Assembly: GCA_950295325.1 (NCBI GenBank)
Contig: OX485803.1
Coordinates: 12,958,001-13,022,000, forward strand
Length of the DNA: 64,000 nucleotides
Direction of reading: 5' to 3'
Source of the DNA: Polytrichum commune
Taxonomy: Eukaryota > Streptophyta > Polytrichopsida > Polytrichales > Polytrichaceae
The position numbers and the translations under genes were made by a program. The notes beneath the pieces are model-generated. The model was not told the origin of the DNA. It ran no database searches and saw only the letters and a program-made list of their open reading frames with translations. This document shows positions 47,198 through 60,719 of the stretch, piece by piece. Numbering within the stretch: the stretch's first letter is position 1; each line of letters begins with the position of its first letter.

Positions 47198-49949
47198 TCA
47201 ATCAAATGTTTCCCAGTCAGTAGTCATTGGAGCATTTGTGGAGGAGGGTGGTGGAGCACTGAGACTGCCAATGCCGTTATCAAAAGTTTCCCAGTTGGTT
47301 GTCACAACAACACTTGGGGCGTCATGATCTATCAGCGGAGGCGGCTCCATCTGCAGTCCTCTCAATTTGTCAATTGTTTCTACCAAGGTCTGAACCCTCT
47401 TCACCTGCAACACACAACAAATTCATGTTACAACAAATGCTTAGTCAAAAAGCCGGAAGATTCCACCATTGAGCACAATGCACAGAATCTGCAGTCACAA
47501 TTTGTTGAGTCCATTTATACTTGGGAAGACTCTCCTCAATATTATTCCAGAAATTTCCTTCAGCAACTTGTTGGAGTATAATGAAGCTTAATTTGACCCA
47601 AATATATTTTTTTAAGTCAGGACTGAAGCAGTACAAACTGCACTTTCCCTTTCTAGCACTATCAGCAGGACTTTAAGTTTCGCAAATGCCACCAACATGA
47701 TGGTAAACATCCCAACCGAAACTATCTGATATATGTGAATTGCCTGATGGATTGACTTCACCAAGTCAGATCTTTACGCAAGAAGCACTAATAAAGCTCT
47801 TATTCTATAACCATACCTACCAATTTTAACAAGCAATGAAAGGAATAGAGGATTTCATTTGAATGATCAAAATTTCAGAGTCTGTGAAAGGTTGGACATG
47901 TTGGTTGAAATTATCTGGTTATCGGGAAGCATGTGGAACTATGATGTAACAAGGAGAATGATCACAGTATGGAACCCAGATTCAAATGCAATTAGCAAGC
48001 TGACATTAGATCAAGAGTTCAAACAAGTACAACAGCACAAACCCCTACACAGGAAAAGCTTGAAGTAGTAGATAAGATTAGTCAAGTTCAGCAGACCTCT
48101 GTTCTCCTTAATGCTTTTGCATCTCCATCTGCCTCAATACCATCGAGCTTCAGTAATTGCCGCATGAGCATTTCACTGACCGCCAGCATATCACTGTCCG
48201 CTGGCTTATCTCCACTTTTGACCTGACCTTGAAAATTGGTCACCTGCAATCCAGGACTACATAAATTAAACTCCCTGAAATAGGAGCACAGTTTGACACT
48301 ATGACCAACAGAAGTAGCAGTTGCCTGTTCTATGAATGGGCCAATGTACAAATTGCAGCTTTCTGAAGTAAATCAGAAGATATTCAAAAGAACCCAATAA
48401 AAAGTCGCAAGTTGAGAACTGGCTACCACAAATAGAGACATGGTGGCACAAAACCAAGACATATATGCAGCTTAACAACCACTTATCACACCTGTGCAAA
48501 GCATACCTGTGTAGCTAGGTTGTCAATCTCTCCTCGAATACTGCCAATAGCTTGACAAGTGCGTGCAATTCGCTCAAGCTTGCGTTGCTCTAAGATCTTC
48601 TTTTCCTTAGCTGCTGGGTCTTCCACCAGAATGAGTTTTGCTTTATCCTTCACTCCTGCCAAGTGAAGGGGCTCCCCATCCTCCTTCTCTTTCCCTCTAA
48701 AGAGCAACCGTTGTTCAGATGGCTGCAATCCAGTATCTCCAACAAGCATCCTCTTCACATCACCTGTTACCAAAACCATCAGGGATTAAAAGTCACGGAT
48801 GCAAGTTATGCACAATAAAAAAACCAAAGATGTTGAACCCCTTTATATATTTAGCACAATATGAATTGCACAGGTAGGTAAAATTCACTCCACCTGCTGA
48901 TCCCATATTGACTGGAACAAGCAACTAACATCACATTAACAGCAACCCTAGCAAAAATTAAAGGCCGACTGAGGAACTATAGAACTCCACAATATGCATG
49001 TAGACTTTGAAGTCCTCTGATGGAATGTAACTTGTACCAAACACCATGATAATATCAACTTCAATGATTGACAAGGTCAAGTGACATTAAAGTGACAAGA
49101 CACTAAGATGTGCCTCAGACGCAGTTCATAGATTATATTATAGGTTGCCGACACCATATAAACAAATGCTTTTATAGGATCTATATATTAAGAACAAATA
49201 TGTAGATGCTGATCATGATTGAGAATCAGTGAAACAAGATTCCAAGACTCATGCTCATCACGTGATTGTAAGCCCAAAAGTGAATGAGCACACTTAAAAC
49301 AGAGTGGTATAAAGTATGCAGCCCTTACTTGGTTACTTTCTTAAGCAGACACCTATATTTAAGTGATTTGTGGGTAGATGTGGATGTAAGAATGAACACT
49401 AAAAAAGAGACATCATGTGTTGAAAGACATTGGATTACGCGCTCAGAATTTGTTCACCATTAGCAGTCATCAACATAATAAGGGGACCAATATGACCATT
49501 TAATGAGAATTAGAATCTTCAATTTGACAAATGAATAAGACATTCATATGAGCTCCAAAAATTACGAGGAAAATGCACACAGCCACAAATTGGATTTGTC
49601 AATCATCTCACACATACTAATTGGGGTGCTTTATATCAACAAGAAGTGGATGCATAGCTAAAAGTGTCCAATTAAGGTCCACTTACCTTCAGTGCCACAT
49701 TAGGTTGGTAACATACAGGAAGGGAATAATAAATGCATACTTACCAAAAGTGGCATGAGCCGAGACGTTAATGTCATGACCGAAGAGGCCATGCGATACC
49801 TTGATTCTAATGATAGGTCCGGTGGCAATGGCAGCATCAGGATCCCTCTTCTGAACCAGCATCCCACCAGGCCGCATTTCCCATTCTATAGGGTCTGCAG
49901 GCTCTTCTGAGCTCCCCGGCATAGCACCTTTCGAATTCGTCCGATGCAT
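47198..49949 (-). CDS. BAG family molecular chaperone regulator (ubiquitin-like + BAG domain), 4 exons, 271 aa
   Basis: Exons on the minus strand: 49949-49745, 48763-48507, 48243-48097, 47404-47198. They total 816 bases, frame intact, with donors GTAAGT, GTATGC and GTCTGC and acceptors in CAG. Residues about 46-118 form a ubiquitin-like domain (IRIKVSHG ... DVKRMLVGDTGLQPSEQRLLFRGKE ... LILVEDP). Residues about 122-220 form the BAG domain, a helical bundle that in this family binds the ATPase domain of Hsp70 and promotes nucleotide release. This UBL-BAG order and the length match plant BAG1-4, which act in the cytosol in stress and growth control. The C-terminus carries two copies of WETFD (241-245 and 267-271). 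The gene converges on the K+/H+ exchange-related gene. Intron 1 has a dispersed repeat at 49310-49690. Which of BAG1-4 it matches cannot be settled here, so no symbol is given. Confidence 0.93.
49310..49690. repeat. Dispersed repeat in intron 1 of the BAG gene
   Basis: Diverged copy of 23490-23840 in the same plus-strand orientation. Its right end lies about 55 bases from the exon 1 donor. It leaves the splice sites intact. Confidence 0.65.
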
Positions 49950-51077
49950 TGTGATGAATCTCTCTCCCTGCTCCTCTTCGATTCTAGTGTTATTTCAGGT
50001 GACTTACTCGACTAGGTAGCCTTGACAACAATACCGTCTCGCAACTCCTCGATGCCTGCAATGTAGGTATATTCACTCTATCGCATACTAGAACTATGTC
50101 TTTCTTTCCTTCCGGAGACTGCCAAAGATGATAAAAATGACACAGAAGAAACCCTCATCCACCTTTTGCACCTTATCCCTCAAGCCTTCATTTCACCTTC
50201 CCTCAACCATCTGCGCCGAGAATCAAACTTGTCGCCTTCTCCTTCACACCAGTACAACACGCTTTCTCCTTCTCAGTCTTTCTCCGTCGGATAACCGTCA
50301 AATCTCCTTCCGAAAAAAAATCTCCTCCAAGAAAGATACGGTTCGGCACAAACCCAATACAAAGCAAACCAAAGCAAAGCAAACCTAACCTTTCCTCCTT
50401 AACCTCTCCGCTCTCGAGATCCAGAAAGAACAAAGCAAATCCTTCACACGAAACAGCAACGCACAAAAAAATCCCTCACTCGAATAACTAAGTTACCTCA
50501 TAGAAACCACACTGACACCAAACCGCACACTCTAAGTTAGATACCTCTCCAGCACCGCGTCCGTCCCGTCACTATACGAGAAAACTCGAGGAAAATCGAG
50601 GAAACCCGCAAAAAATCGAGAAAAAATCCTCCCGAACTTGCCGGAAAAAAATTGCACCTCGGATCCTCCCCACCCCCCGAGCAGGGACTCGTGGCACGCC
50701 GAGGTGCCCGCCGCGCAACACAATCTCTCACACTCTCGGAGGCGTGGAGAGAAGCGAAGGAACTTCAGCTTCCTTCCTCCTCCGAGCACCTGTAAAAGCT
50801 TCCAACACTAAAACCCTCCTCCCTTGAATCTACGAACTGAGTACATCATCTACCCCAGATCTACTCCCTCGCCTGATGCGCTATCTACCTAACCCTGGTC
50901 ACGAATACGTCTGACAGGACTCCGTATCTACGAATTTAGAGAAAATGTGTAGATGCCCGTGCTCCTTAGGATGTGTATGGGACCATGGATCATGTATGTG
51001 TGATATAATGTAGTGGATGGATCTATTCCATGGACATGCTTGAAAATATCAAAAGAGGATGGGGGATTGGTAAGTTA
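49950..51077. other. Promoter and 5' UTR region of the BAG gene
   Basis: 49950-50060 is likely leader. 50530-50790 is a local GC-rich island with AAAATCGAG repeats, of unknown role. No convincing open frame. Confidence 0.4.
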
Positions 51078-51480
51078 GGGCATGTTTACACGAAAGGCAT
51101 TAGGCCATGGCTCTTGAGAATCCTTGAATTCTCATTGGTTGAGAGTGTCATGGGCCCCTGCTTTAGGTTTACATGAAAGTGATTTCGGGACAATAATTCA
51201 TAACATTTTCAGTGGATGAATAATCTACATGGAATCCCACATGGCATCTATGCATAATGTTGGCTGGAATTATAGGGATTTCTTTCCGGGAAGGCTCTTG
51301 TAGATTGGCTTGACAAAATCTGCAACGGGAATTTGCGTTTATACTAAAGGCTTGTGCCCTCCAAAAGACGTTGGGTTATAGGCAATCCATAAACTTCCCT
51401 ATACTCTCATCCAAAACCATGCTATTATGGTCATTTAAGAGCCATGGCCTCATGCCGTTGGCATAACACATAACACAATA
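51078..51480. mobile_element. Eroded Harbinger-type MITE, copy H6
   Basis: Left end GGGCATGTTTACACGAAAGG after TTA, with GCCATGGCTCTTG just inside. An inverted AAGAGCCATGGCCTCATGCC lies near 51443. The right terminus is degraded and cannot be placed exactly. Confidence 0.5.
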
Positions 51481-51781
51481 CTAGAATTGTGGTATTTTCA
51501 CAACATGCATATACGACAAAAGTGGGTTTGAGTCCAAACTTTCGACTCCAATGGCCTCCAATCACATCAGTTGTCCAATGTTTCAACTCGTGTTTAACAT
51601 TGAAGTTGAAATGTTGTGAACTAGGACGTGTAGGTCAAACTTGTTAGTTAGTAGGCATGGCCTTTATGTTGGGTGGGGTCCATTGCACTCACGAAACAAT
51701 GCTTCAATAATGGTTGAACCACTTCCAAATTTTACCAAGTACCTTTCATGGAGAGAACCTACAACACGACCTTGGTGAGCA

Positions 51782-51972
51782 CTACACTAAATATGATATT
51801 CAAAGTCACCTACTATTTAAATTTATGCAATGCTATGTCTATTTAATGTACATATCATATTTTACCAACAAAATACCTTGTTCCTACTACACTAAATATG
51901 AGATGTACAGTAAATAGATAGAGCATTGTGTAACTCCAAATAGTAAGTGATACTAAATACAATGTGTTTTTA
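51782..51972. mobile_element. CACTAAATA-type MITE, copy S2
   Basis: TACACTAAATATGATATTCA at the left, GTGATACTAAATACAATG at the right; inner blocks ATGCAATGCTAT and AGAGCATTGTGTAACTCC match S1. Confidence 0.65.
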
Positions 51973-52778
51973 AGTGACCATGTCGACCCTCTCGATTGGC
52001 TTAATTATTATACTTAGAATGGTTTCCATGCTTCATGAGCACATAGTCCAATCTCATCATAACAATGTCTTATTGATGTTAAGTTTAAACCCCTCACCTC
52101 TCCACACACGAGATGTAATAGTTATGTTTTTGTTAATGCGGGGCGCCCGAAGTATATTTTTGAATTACATGCATTCACATTGGCTAATTCTGTCAAAATT
52201 GGGATGATATAAAGCTAGTTCATTCATAAAGTGCATTTTCTCACTTGGTTTGAAAAGCACACTTGAAGAATGAGTTAATTTTACATATGCCCGTCCTCTT
52301 TGACACAATTGACTAAAATGGAAGTTTATAACCCAAATATTTAGCATAGTAATCATCAATGTGACAAATGGGTATGCTATTTTCTCCTTGTCATAAGATA
52401 ATGTACCTTGTATCATCTGAAACCCACTTAAATGTTGAAAGTGACATAAATTAAACTCGGTGACGACTCATAGACATTGTGCATACATGACTTGGAATTT
52501 GGGGAGTTAATACAAGCCTTGATTGCAATGGTTAACTACATTGATGTTTGCAATTAGGTTGCCCCATGCTAATATATCAACATTCCACATTATTTTAATA
52601 ATTACAAAAAGATTACAAAAAATAGTAACTACTTATGTATTGTAGTTTCTATACGGATTAATAATCAAAGTGGGAAATGAATGTAATCTAATTTTCACCC
52701 AACGTAATTTGCAAATGAGGAAAGATGGAACCTTCTCACAAAGGCAACCTACTTGCATAGACCAATGCACAAAGCTTA

Positions 52779-53276
52779 GGGCCACTTCACACACGAACCA
52801 AGAGCCATGAGCATGAAATTGTGAGAACCCCAAAAAAGCATCCAAAGGCCGTGTCAAAACACTTCCAAAATCATGTAGTGTGATCACAAGCTCTCAAGTG
52901 TAGCGTGAAGTCATGTGTGACCGTGCCCTTAACCAACTGCTATATCAATTCATTGGGAGGGGGGGTCCCCTCACACACGATAAATTTATAGTAAATCAAC
53001 GTTTGTGAGATTTCATAGTGCGATGGTCTCCCAAATTTGTGTTAGGCCTACCTCAAAGAGGTGGGTTGTTGAAAATAGTTGAAGTGACCATGAAACACAA
53101 TCCATTTGATACCATGTACGAACCATGTAGACTTTACATCCATCTTGCATTCACATACTCCGTTGGTCCCTCAAGTGTAGTGTGAACCGAACTTGGACCG
53201 GCTCTGCCTTTTCCACCAATGAGAGTGCTTGAAGTGCAATGGTCATTGGCCCTTGGCCTTGTCCACAAAGTGGCCA
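52779..53276. mobile_element. Harbinger-type MITE, copy H2 (498 bp)
   Basis: Same family as H1 in inverted orientation: GGGCCACTTCACACACG at the left, AAGTGGCCA at the right, TTA duplicated at 52776-52778 and 53277-53279. The right end is more eroded. Confidence 0.8.
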
Positions 53277-55328
53277 TTATCTACAAGAGGTCCGAGCACC
53301 TAAATTTGCACCTATATACACCTATATATGCATCAAGATGATTTGATGACTTGGTTGAAATTGGCATGGAGTGGGGCTTTGGTAAGGTGCATGTGTGACA
53401 ATGAAGAGGCCCTAGGTTTGTGCAATCAAGCTTGTTACAACATGCCTTGTATAATCCACCATGGACACTTCATCGAGATTGGATGGTCTGGATGTTCAAA
53501 GCAGAGGATGCACTACCTCCGACGAGCTTTTGGAACCCCCCTCCACGTTCGGGCATGGCGGAAAATCCACAAAATAATAATTCTTGAAAATAGGAATGAC
53601 ACCTATAAACTTTATGGTTTGTTGGGGGTCTAGCAATAGACCATCCAAGAACAATCATGTCAATGTCATGAAACCCCCAATTTCCCTACTTGTGATGTGA
53701 CCATGATGACTGCATATCTGACACTAAACTTGAAAACTCGAACCTCTTTCGACTTGGGTCAAAGTGGTGCACGCTTGGTCATAACGTAGTCGTTTGCAGT
53801 TATATGGAGATCCCTTCTTTGGTAGTGACATGCCTTTCCTAAGCCCTAACTTAGGACAACATTGAAAGCAAGAGTACCTAACTTACTCCCAAGGTCTTGA
53901 TGAATGCATTTGATCTTGTTGCATCGAATTGAATCACTCATTGCATTTGGTGTTTTTCCTTGGTTATTCGTCCTTTGAGATGTACTTCCCTTGGTGTGTG
54001 TGTTAAAGAGCCCAATCCTTGCACACTTGAATGTTCGTTGAGACGGTTATATGCTTCATTGAGGGTTCAAGCATATGACCATCAACAACCCACTATAAGT
54101 TTAGGTTTGTCCGAATGGGGGGTAGATTGTAAACATCAATTCATCTTCGTGTAGGTGATTTTTCAACAAGCAAACGCTCTAAAGTTTCAAGTATCAATGC
54201 AACCTTTTTCTAATATTAGCAACTGCATGAGATCAAGGTACAACATTTAAGCATCTTTCACACCTATTGTGAAAGGGATGGTAGCTTGATGGTGGAGCAG
54301 TGGTAACTTAGCTGGATTGACACCCACCTCGGAGATATTACGCGGATGCCATTGTGGCAATGACTTAACATTAATGGTAGTGCAGTGGTATGGTGTTTAC
54401 TGTCTCATGGCCTAAAATTGACATGATGATGCTGCAAAAAAGGTGGGGTATCCCACCACCTTCCATTTTGTACAAATAACTTATCACCAAGCTAGTACGA
54501 CATGACACATTTAGCCAAAGAGGTAATTTAAACATGGGACACAATATAATCTTAAGCAATATGAATTTCACATGTGGCATAGTTATTCCATGAATAACTG
54601 TCAAACAAGACAACAATTGTACTCTCCATTTGTTGAATTGGCTCTTGCATGGGAGTCCATACTTAGCTTGGCACAAAGCATGTCCTAGTGTCTTTGAGAA
54701 CCCCACCTTATTATTTCAAGAGTTTACAACATTATAAATTACCATAAATTTCATTTTTGAAGCATCACAACCAAAGAATGAAACGAGTCTCTAAAATTTT
54801 CTTTCTTTCTTTCTTTCTTCCATATAAGGAATGCCATTGAACGATTGGGCCAATAAGTTTCACGGTGAGGGTCCCCTTCCCAACACACACTTATTTTGTA
54901 GGAACCAATTGTTGGAGAAGCCAACATGTGCATCACCTTTATGTAAAGTGGGCCCAAGTTTCAAACTAAGGTACATGGGTCCTTAAGTGGCTCATTTTCT
55001 TAATCAAACCCCTAGATTTGAGTGGTTTGGTGAGGATCAAAAGAAATAAATGATAATGACACATGTCTGAAAAAGATTGGACTATGTCTTCCAATATTAA
55101 TTACTCTACACTCAACAATGAACACGACTGGAAGGACCTATGTATCCAATTAAAAAAAATCATAGAAACATGCATTCCCCATAAGCATAACTAAATCAAT
55201 GGAGGTAAATTTTTCAATTTGGTTTTTGCATATGTCACTATCGTAGATTTGCTAATGTAACATAAGCTTTTTGTGTAAATCTAATCGGTAGAAGTCGGAG
55301 AACATGAAAAAACGAACCTTAGGCCTAA
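53277..55328. other. Gene-free spacer
   Basis: The 101-codon frame at 53328-53633 has no recognisable domain and ordinary spacer composition. No repeat ends seen other than the flanking MITEs. Confidence 0.45.
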
Positions 55329-55804
55329 GGGCCAATTCACACACGAGACTAAGAGCCCGTGACCATTGCACTTCAAGCACTCTCATTGGTGGAGAAGGCA
55401 GAGCCGGTCCAAATTCGCTTCACACCACGCTTGAGGGACCAACGGAGTATGTGATTGTAAGATGGATGTAAAGTCTACATGGAATCCTACATGGCATCGA
55501 ATGGATAATGTTTCATGGTCACTTGGACTACTTGGCCTAACACAAAACCGGGAGACCGTGACACTCCAATTGCTCAAAACCGTTGATTTATTCTATTTTA
55601 CCATGTTCGAAGACCCGCATGAATAGACATCCATCGAAATAGCATTCGGTTGAGGACCTGGTCACATATGACTTCACACTACACTTGAGAGTCCGTGACC
55701 GCACTACATGAGTTTGGAGGTGTGTTGGGACGGCCTTTGGACACTTTCTTTTGGGCTCTCACAATTTCATGGTCACGGCTCTTGGCTCGTGTGTGAAGTG
55801 GCCT
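55329..55804. mobile_element. Harbinger-type MITE, copy H3 (476 bp)
   Basis: Same orientation as H1. Left GGGCCAATTCACACACGAG, right CTCGTGTGTGAAGTGGCCT, flanked by TAA. The interior repeats H1 blocks such as CTCTCATTGGTGGA and AGTTTGGAGGTGTGTTGGG. Confidence 0.8.
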
Positions 55805-56189
55805 TAAGACTCACCATGTATGTATATGTGCATACTGTATGTCCATACAGAGACCCATGCATGTATCGGTCATCATGGTGGAGGAATTATTGTGGAGGCC
55901 ATCCATACCCATGGATCCCATGGCTTTTGTCGGCTTCCTGGGATGCATCCCTTCTATAATTGGCCCAGACATTACACGTGTCAACTGACGTCCGCCTCCC
56001 TCAATTATGGGTGGTCTCCATGTACGCCAGATGTACATTCCCGTACTCTACGCAGTTACACTCCCATGTAGACAATTGGTAGATTTCACAATGTATATAC
56101 TGTACACCATCGCATACACCGACTTTGGTTTACATTGTGAATGTGACTCCGCCAGCATAACGTTTATTAAGAAGTGTGTGTGTTCGGTC

Positions 56190-56259
56190 ATGTGGGGCCC
56201 GAGAATATAACCATGGTTATATTCTTGACCATCCCATGGTTATGTTCTCGGGCCCACAT
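56190..56259. repeat. Long hairpin, arms of about 26 bases
   Basis: Left arm ATGTGGGGCCCGAGAATATA..CCATGG pairs with CCATGGTTATGTTCTCGGGC..ACAT with two differences and a 17-base loop. It may be a foldback element or a small-RNA-type hairpin; nothing shows transcription. Confidence 0.75.
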
Positions 56260-56565
56260 GAATGAATGCACATTGTTTAATAATGTTAAGATATTATATG
56301 GTAGTTGGCAATATACTCTAAACTCCATAATATCACACATGTGGTAACCAAAGTACACGTGATATTACGGAATTTTGTAGTGTTAACATGGATGTGTGAT
56401 ACTATAGAATCAGTGTAGCATGTGACACTACGGAATAACACAAAGGAGATGTGAGGACAATTTGAGTTTGTTCTCCCATCACATACGCTACTAGTGTGGT
56501 CCACTCCACTTGGCCTTCCCGGGCGATGTGGAGGACACATGCACCAACATTCAATAAGTGGCATA

Positions 56566-56586
56566 AGAAGAAGAAGAAGAAGAAGA
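56566..56586. repeat. (AAG)n microsatellite
   Basis: About seven AAG units; Lys or Phe runs in overlapping frames come from this. Confidence 0.85.
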
Positions 56587-58749
56587 CGCTCCACATGTTG
56601 ACACGTGGTGTAATGCGAGGGTGTGGGTTGACCTCTTTGATGGTTTGCATTAATGACAAATTTTGTGATATAAGGGAGAGAAATGTGACAATAAGGAGTG
56701 AGATTTGAACTACAAACATTTGTCCCCTAGGGTTTCAGGATATTAGAGAGTGTGTGACATTATGGGGGGTTGATATTACGGAGTTTAGGGTGTAACGACT
56801 CTGGGTGTAAAATATATTAACACCTTTAAGGTATGTGACCCTATGAAGGGAAATTTCATCCCAACGTTCGATTTTGATCATTGGATTGTATTGGATTGGG
56901 AATTGTTGGTTGGTCATCGCTTCATAATCACGTAAATTGACATTTCATGTTTCAGAAATGGAGTACCGAGTTGATATGCAAAAGTTCTAAGAGGTCAAGA
57001 TTAATGTTTTCTTTCTATTTAACGTAAATGACCACACAAGTTGTCCCGGTTGTCTCAATTATTTGAGTTTAGAGCGTTGTCTATATTTTGAGCACGTAGT
57101 CCAATCTCGTCATAACAATGTGTCATTTTGTGGTATGTTCTTATCAATGATATAATTACCAAACCCTTGCCACGTACCACTCAAATTATAAGTGTCCGAT
57201 TTGAGAGGAGTGACTGCATAAGGCTCGCATACCTTGTAACTTACTAGTTTCCTTTATGGAGTGTGGTGCACAAGAACAAGAGGTGATAATAATGAGCGTA
57301 TTAACTTCCTCGGGAAGAGATGACTCCGATGTTGCCACCGATGTGAATTATTGTGTTGCTTCATCTTCAAGTGGGTCTAAGTTGACCGACTCAACATGAT
57401 TTTGATGCCAAGACTTTACAAATAACAACGTCGTTTTTCAAAACAATCTCATCCACTTTTCATTAAAGAAAAAAAAAACTAAATGCAATGACTTAATTGC
57501 ATATCATACGGCCGTTTATAACATGGTTGTTTGGTTACAAGATTTGGGGAAAAAAAAAATCTTAGGAACACTAACATGTTGCATAACGACGACTTCAATT
57601 GTAGCTTGGACATCTTAAGTCAATAGCTACGTAGAAGGTGGTAGCATCCTAGCATCCCCAACTCATGGTAATTATTTTTGCTTCGGCATTTATTTGGTCC
57701 CACTCATCGTCGTGAACGCATAGGCACAAAATGCAAGCATTTATTGTTTGTTTGTTATGAATATGAGCTATCCACATTTCGCACCATGGGTCCGCCTAAT
57801 AATGCAACAAGCCACCGAGTAGAATGCGTACCATCTCACCTTGATTGGAGAAGCTTAGTTACTAGAAGTACGGGAAGCATTATCATGATAAAAAACTTTT
57901 TCTCGGTTTGAACCCCAATCTATTGAACAAATCCTCAAAAGCCCATACACAACATTACACATTTTTTTGGTTACATTATGTGGGCTCATGTATCACATGA
58001 GCACACTTGTTTTTTAAGTATGGGATTCTCCATTTATGGGGAGCCTCAAGGTGTGTGTTGTGAACCTTTTGACGAGCAAATGTAACTATCATTTCTTTAA
58101 TTACAACCTCTATCTTTAATAAGAGACCATGATGCAGTTGTTTAGTAATGTTATGTATACTCCCTTCTAACATGTTCAAACACCCAAAATGATCATAACA
58201 TACATATCTTGCTATTTCCATGCTTTATTTGTACAATTGGACTAAGGCAAATACCAAGTTCTAACAAGCATAACATCTTTTAGCTCACAACACAAACAAG
58301 CAAGTATCTTATAAATAATCACACATGTCATCCCCTCCTCCAAATGCCACCGCCCAAGCAAGTTGGTCATAGTTGTCACATACTTTTAGTTTACTACATT
58401 CAAGATCATCAAAAAATTTGCACTTGTAATGGTATTATTGGCAACAATGAAGTTACTAAACCTACATTTAGGTTGTCAAATTACCTCCACACAACACAAT
58501 GGAATCCACATTCGAAACTTGCAAAGGAAAATTTACGCATATATCATTAGCAAAGCACATGCAAATGATACATTCATGTATCTTACAAGTGGCTCTCGAA
58601 TTGTGATATTAACCAAAGTTGGTCAATTTCTTTTTGTGTTGCCATCATGAAAATCCATGAAGCAAGTGTGGTTGGAAAATGTGGAAATATAAGGCATGGT
58701 TTGCTTTGGTGTGCATGTAGTAGACTTATTCAACTTGATGATGATGATG

Positions 58750-58787
<38 letters not shown>

Positions 58788-58788
58788 G
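58750..58788. repeat. (TA)n(GA)n microsatellite
   Basis: About nine TA repeats followed directly by about nine GA repeats. Confidence 0.9.
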
Positions 58789-59509
58789 TTATTTATCTCT
58801 AATTAGTCACCTCTATATTGTAAGTTTCTAAAGGATGGTGTTTAGTGTGATTGTTACTTTAAAGTTATACTTAGTGATGCGTAATGTACTTTTTTCATGA
58901 TACAAGCATTATAAGTATGTAACAATTTGCTTAGTAGTGGCTTAAATTGGCACATAATAGAAGAAAGAAAAATCTCCATCCAATTGTCAAAACATTAATT
59001 GGACAATTATGATGTCGTTGTAAATTTTTATTCTTTTTACATGATATTTATGCCTACAACATTTGGTAATCTACTTCCATTGCTAGTGGACCTCCTTAAT
59101 CATACCCCACAAAATATTTAGAGAACAAGAATTCTATAAAGTTGGTACATTGTTGGAAAAAATGACTACATAGAGGAACAAATAGGTTGACCTTACCTCC
59201 CTCTTCACGTGTCCTTTGTTCCTTCCTTGCACATTCCTCGCGTCTTCTTTTGCCCTTGCATACATCGTGTCTATCGAAGCTTTGTTTTGTTACAAGAGGA
59301 TGATTGCTGTTTGTTAAAGGACAAGGAGAAGCATGTATAATTCAACAATATGACCAAGGAAGAATTAAGATATGAACATAGCACGATGAATTGTGACAAG
59401 GACACTTATGACACAAAGCCCGTCTTCATCTCCTTTGCTCACATCAAGCCAAGCAACTTTTGTGATGATATGGTTTCTTTGGATGTACTAGATGTCATCG
59501 TTGGATGTA

Positions 59510-59850
59510 TCGCTTTGGTATGCAATGGATTAGGTTTCATGGTCTACTAGATTTTGCATCAATCTCACTACATGAAAGAGGTCGTTCTAACACAAAACAT
59601 GAAGATCATGACACTTCAAAGTCTCACAACCCTTCATAAATTACAATCTTATTATGACATAGAGGGGCTTGCATGAATATTTGATGACAATGACATTGGT
59701 TGAGAGTCCAAGTGCAAATGTCATTAAACTATTGTCGAAAGCCTACTACCACACATGATTCAATGTCAAATTTCCATGGTACAACCTTCACAAGGGTTTC
59801 AAGGGCCACTACAAATTCATGGTCACAACCCTTGCGATAAGAAAGACACA
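59510..59850. mobile_element. Degenerate interior of an H1-type MITE
   Basis: Blocks GTTTCATGGTCTACT, AACACAAAACATGAAGA, TCTCACAACCCTTCA and CATGAATATT follow the order of the H1 interior. The terminal repeats are lost. Confidence 0.45.
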
Positions 59851-60719
59851 AGTCTTCAACAATTACTTTATTCATGTTCATTGTGAAAATACAACTTTGA
59901 TTTGCAAAGTATCATTTTTTTTGCTAAACTTTGTAAGTGCGGACAACGAAGACATGCTCGATTGCAAAGAGATCCAAAACACTCCTTGAATTGCTATGAA
60001 TTTCCAAAATCAATGGCCACGGAGCCATAACTCAATCACATCCCCCTTCCAATAATGTTGACTATCGAGTTTAGAATGGTTAACAGATTTTGAAACTCAT
60101 AGAATTCACCATCTCGGATCTTGCTGATGTGTGGTGTCTTCATTAAACAAAAACACGATAATGTAGACTGTAACAATCGACCCTCGTGACATGGTGATAG
60201 TTATGCTCAATATCATACACGTGTCACCTTGCTCCGGGATGTAACATGGATCCTTGTGTACCTACTGTGTAGCTCTTGTGACTTGATAGGTAGCATAAAG
60301 ACACCTCGTTGCAACTCTTGTCTAAAATTCCTCACATACAATATACGGTTCAATCTTTTTTAAACACATGTCTTTTAGGTGTTCGTTCTTAGATCCATAC
60401 CCAACTATGCACCAATCAATTATTGATACCTTAAGATAAGCAATCAAATCACGACCGCTTACCTTAGCTTTAAGACGTGCCCCCGTTTTCATGTATAATT
60501 CATGTTATTTTTTCTCCCGAGTGCCGCCGGAGGGGGGGGGGATTCCATGCACCCCCAGTGCATTTCGACGACACATGTTAAATTGATTAACAAGGAAGAT
60601 AAGGTCTGCTTTTTAAGCAAGGGAAAGCCCTTCATGTCGGCTTTACAAAAAAATTGTCCTTCCCCTTGGACTAATTTGTTGTAAAGCCCTCCCATGAGGG
60701 CTTAATTTTATACATAAAG

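Larger units (their letters stand above)
56260..60719. other. Gene-free spacer
   Basis: AT-rich. 57040-57170 is loosely similar to 52000-52120 (AGCAC(A/G)TAGTCCAATCTC(A/G)TCATAAC). No gene recognised. Confidence 0.5.
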
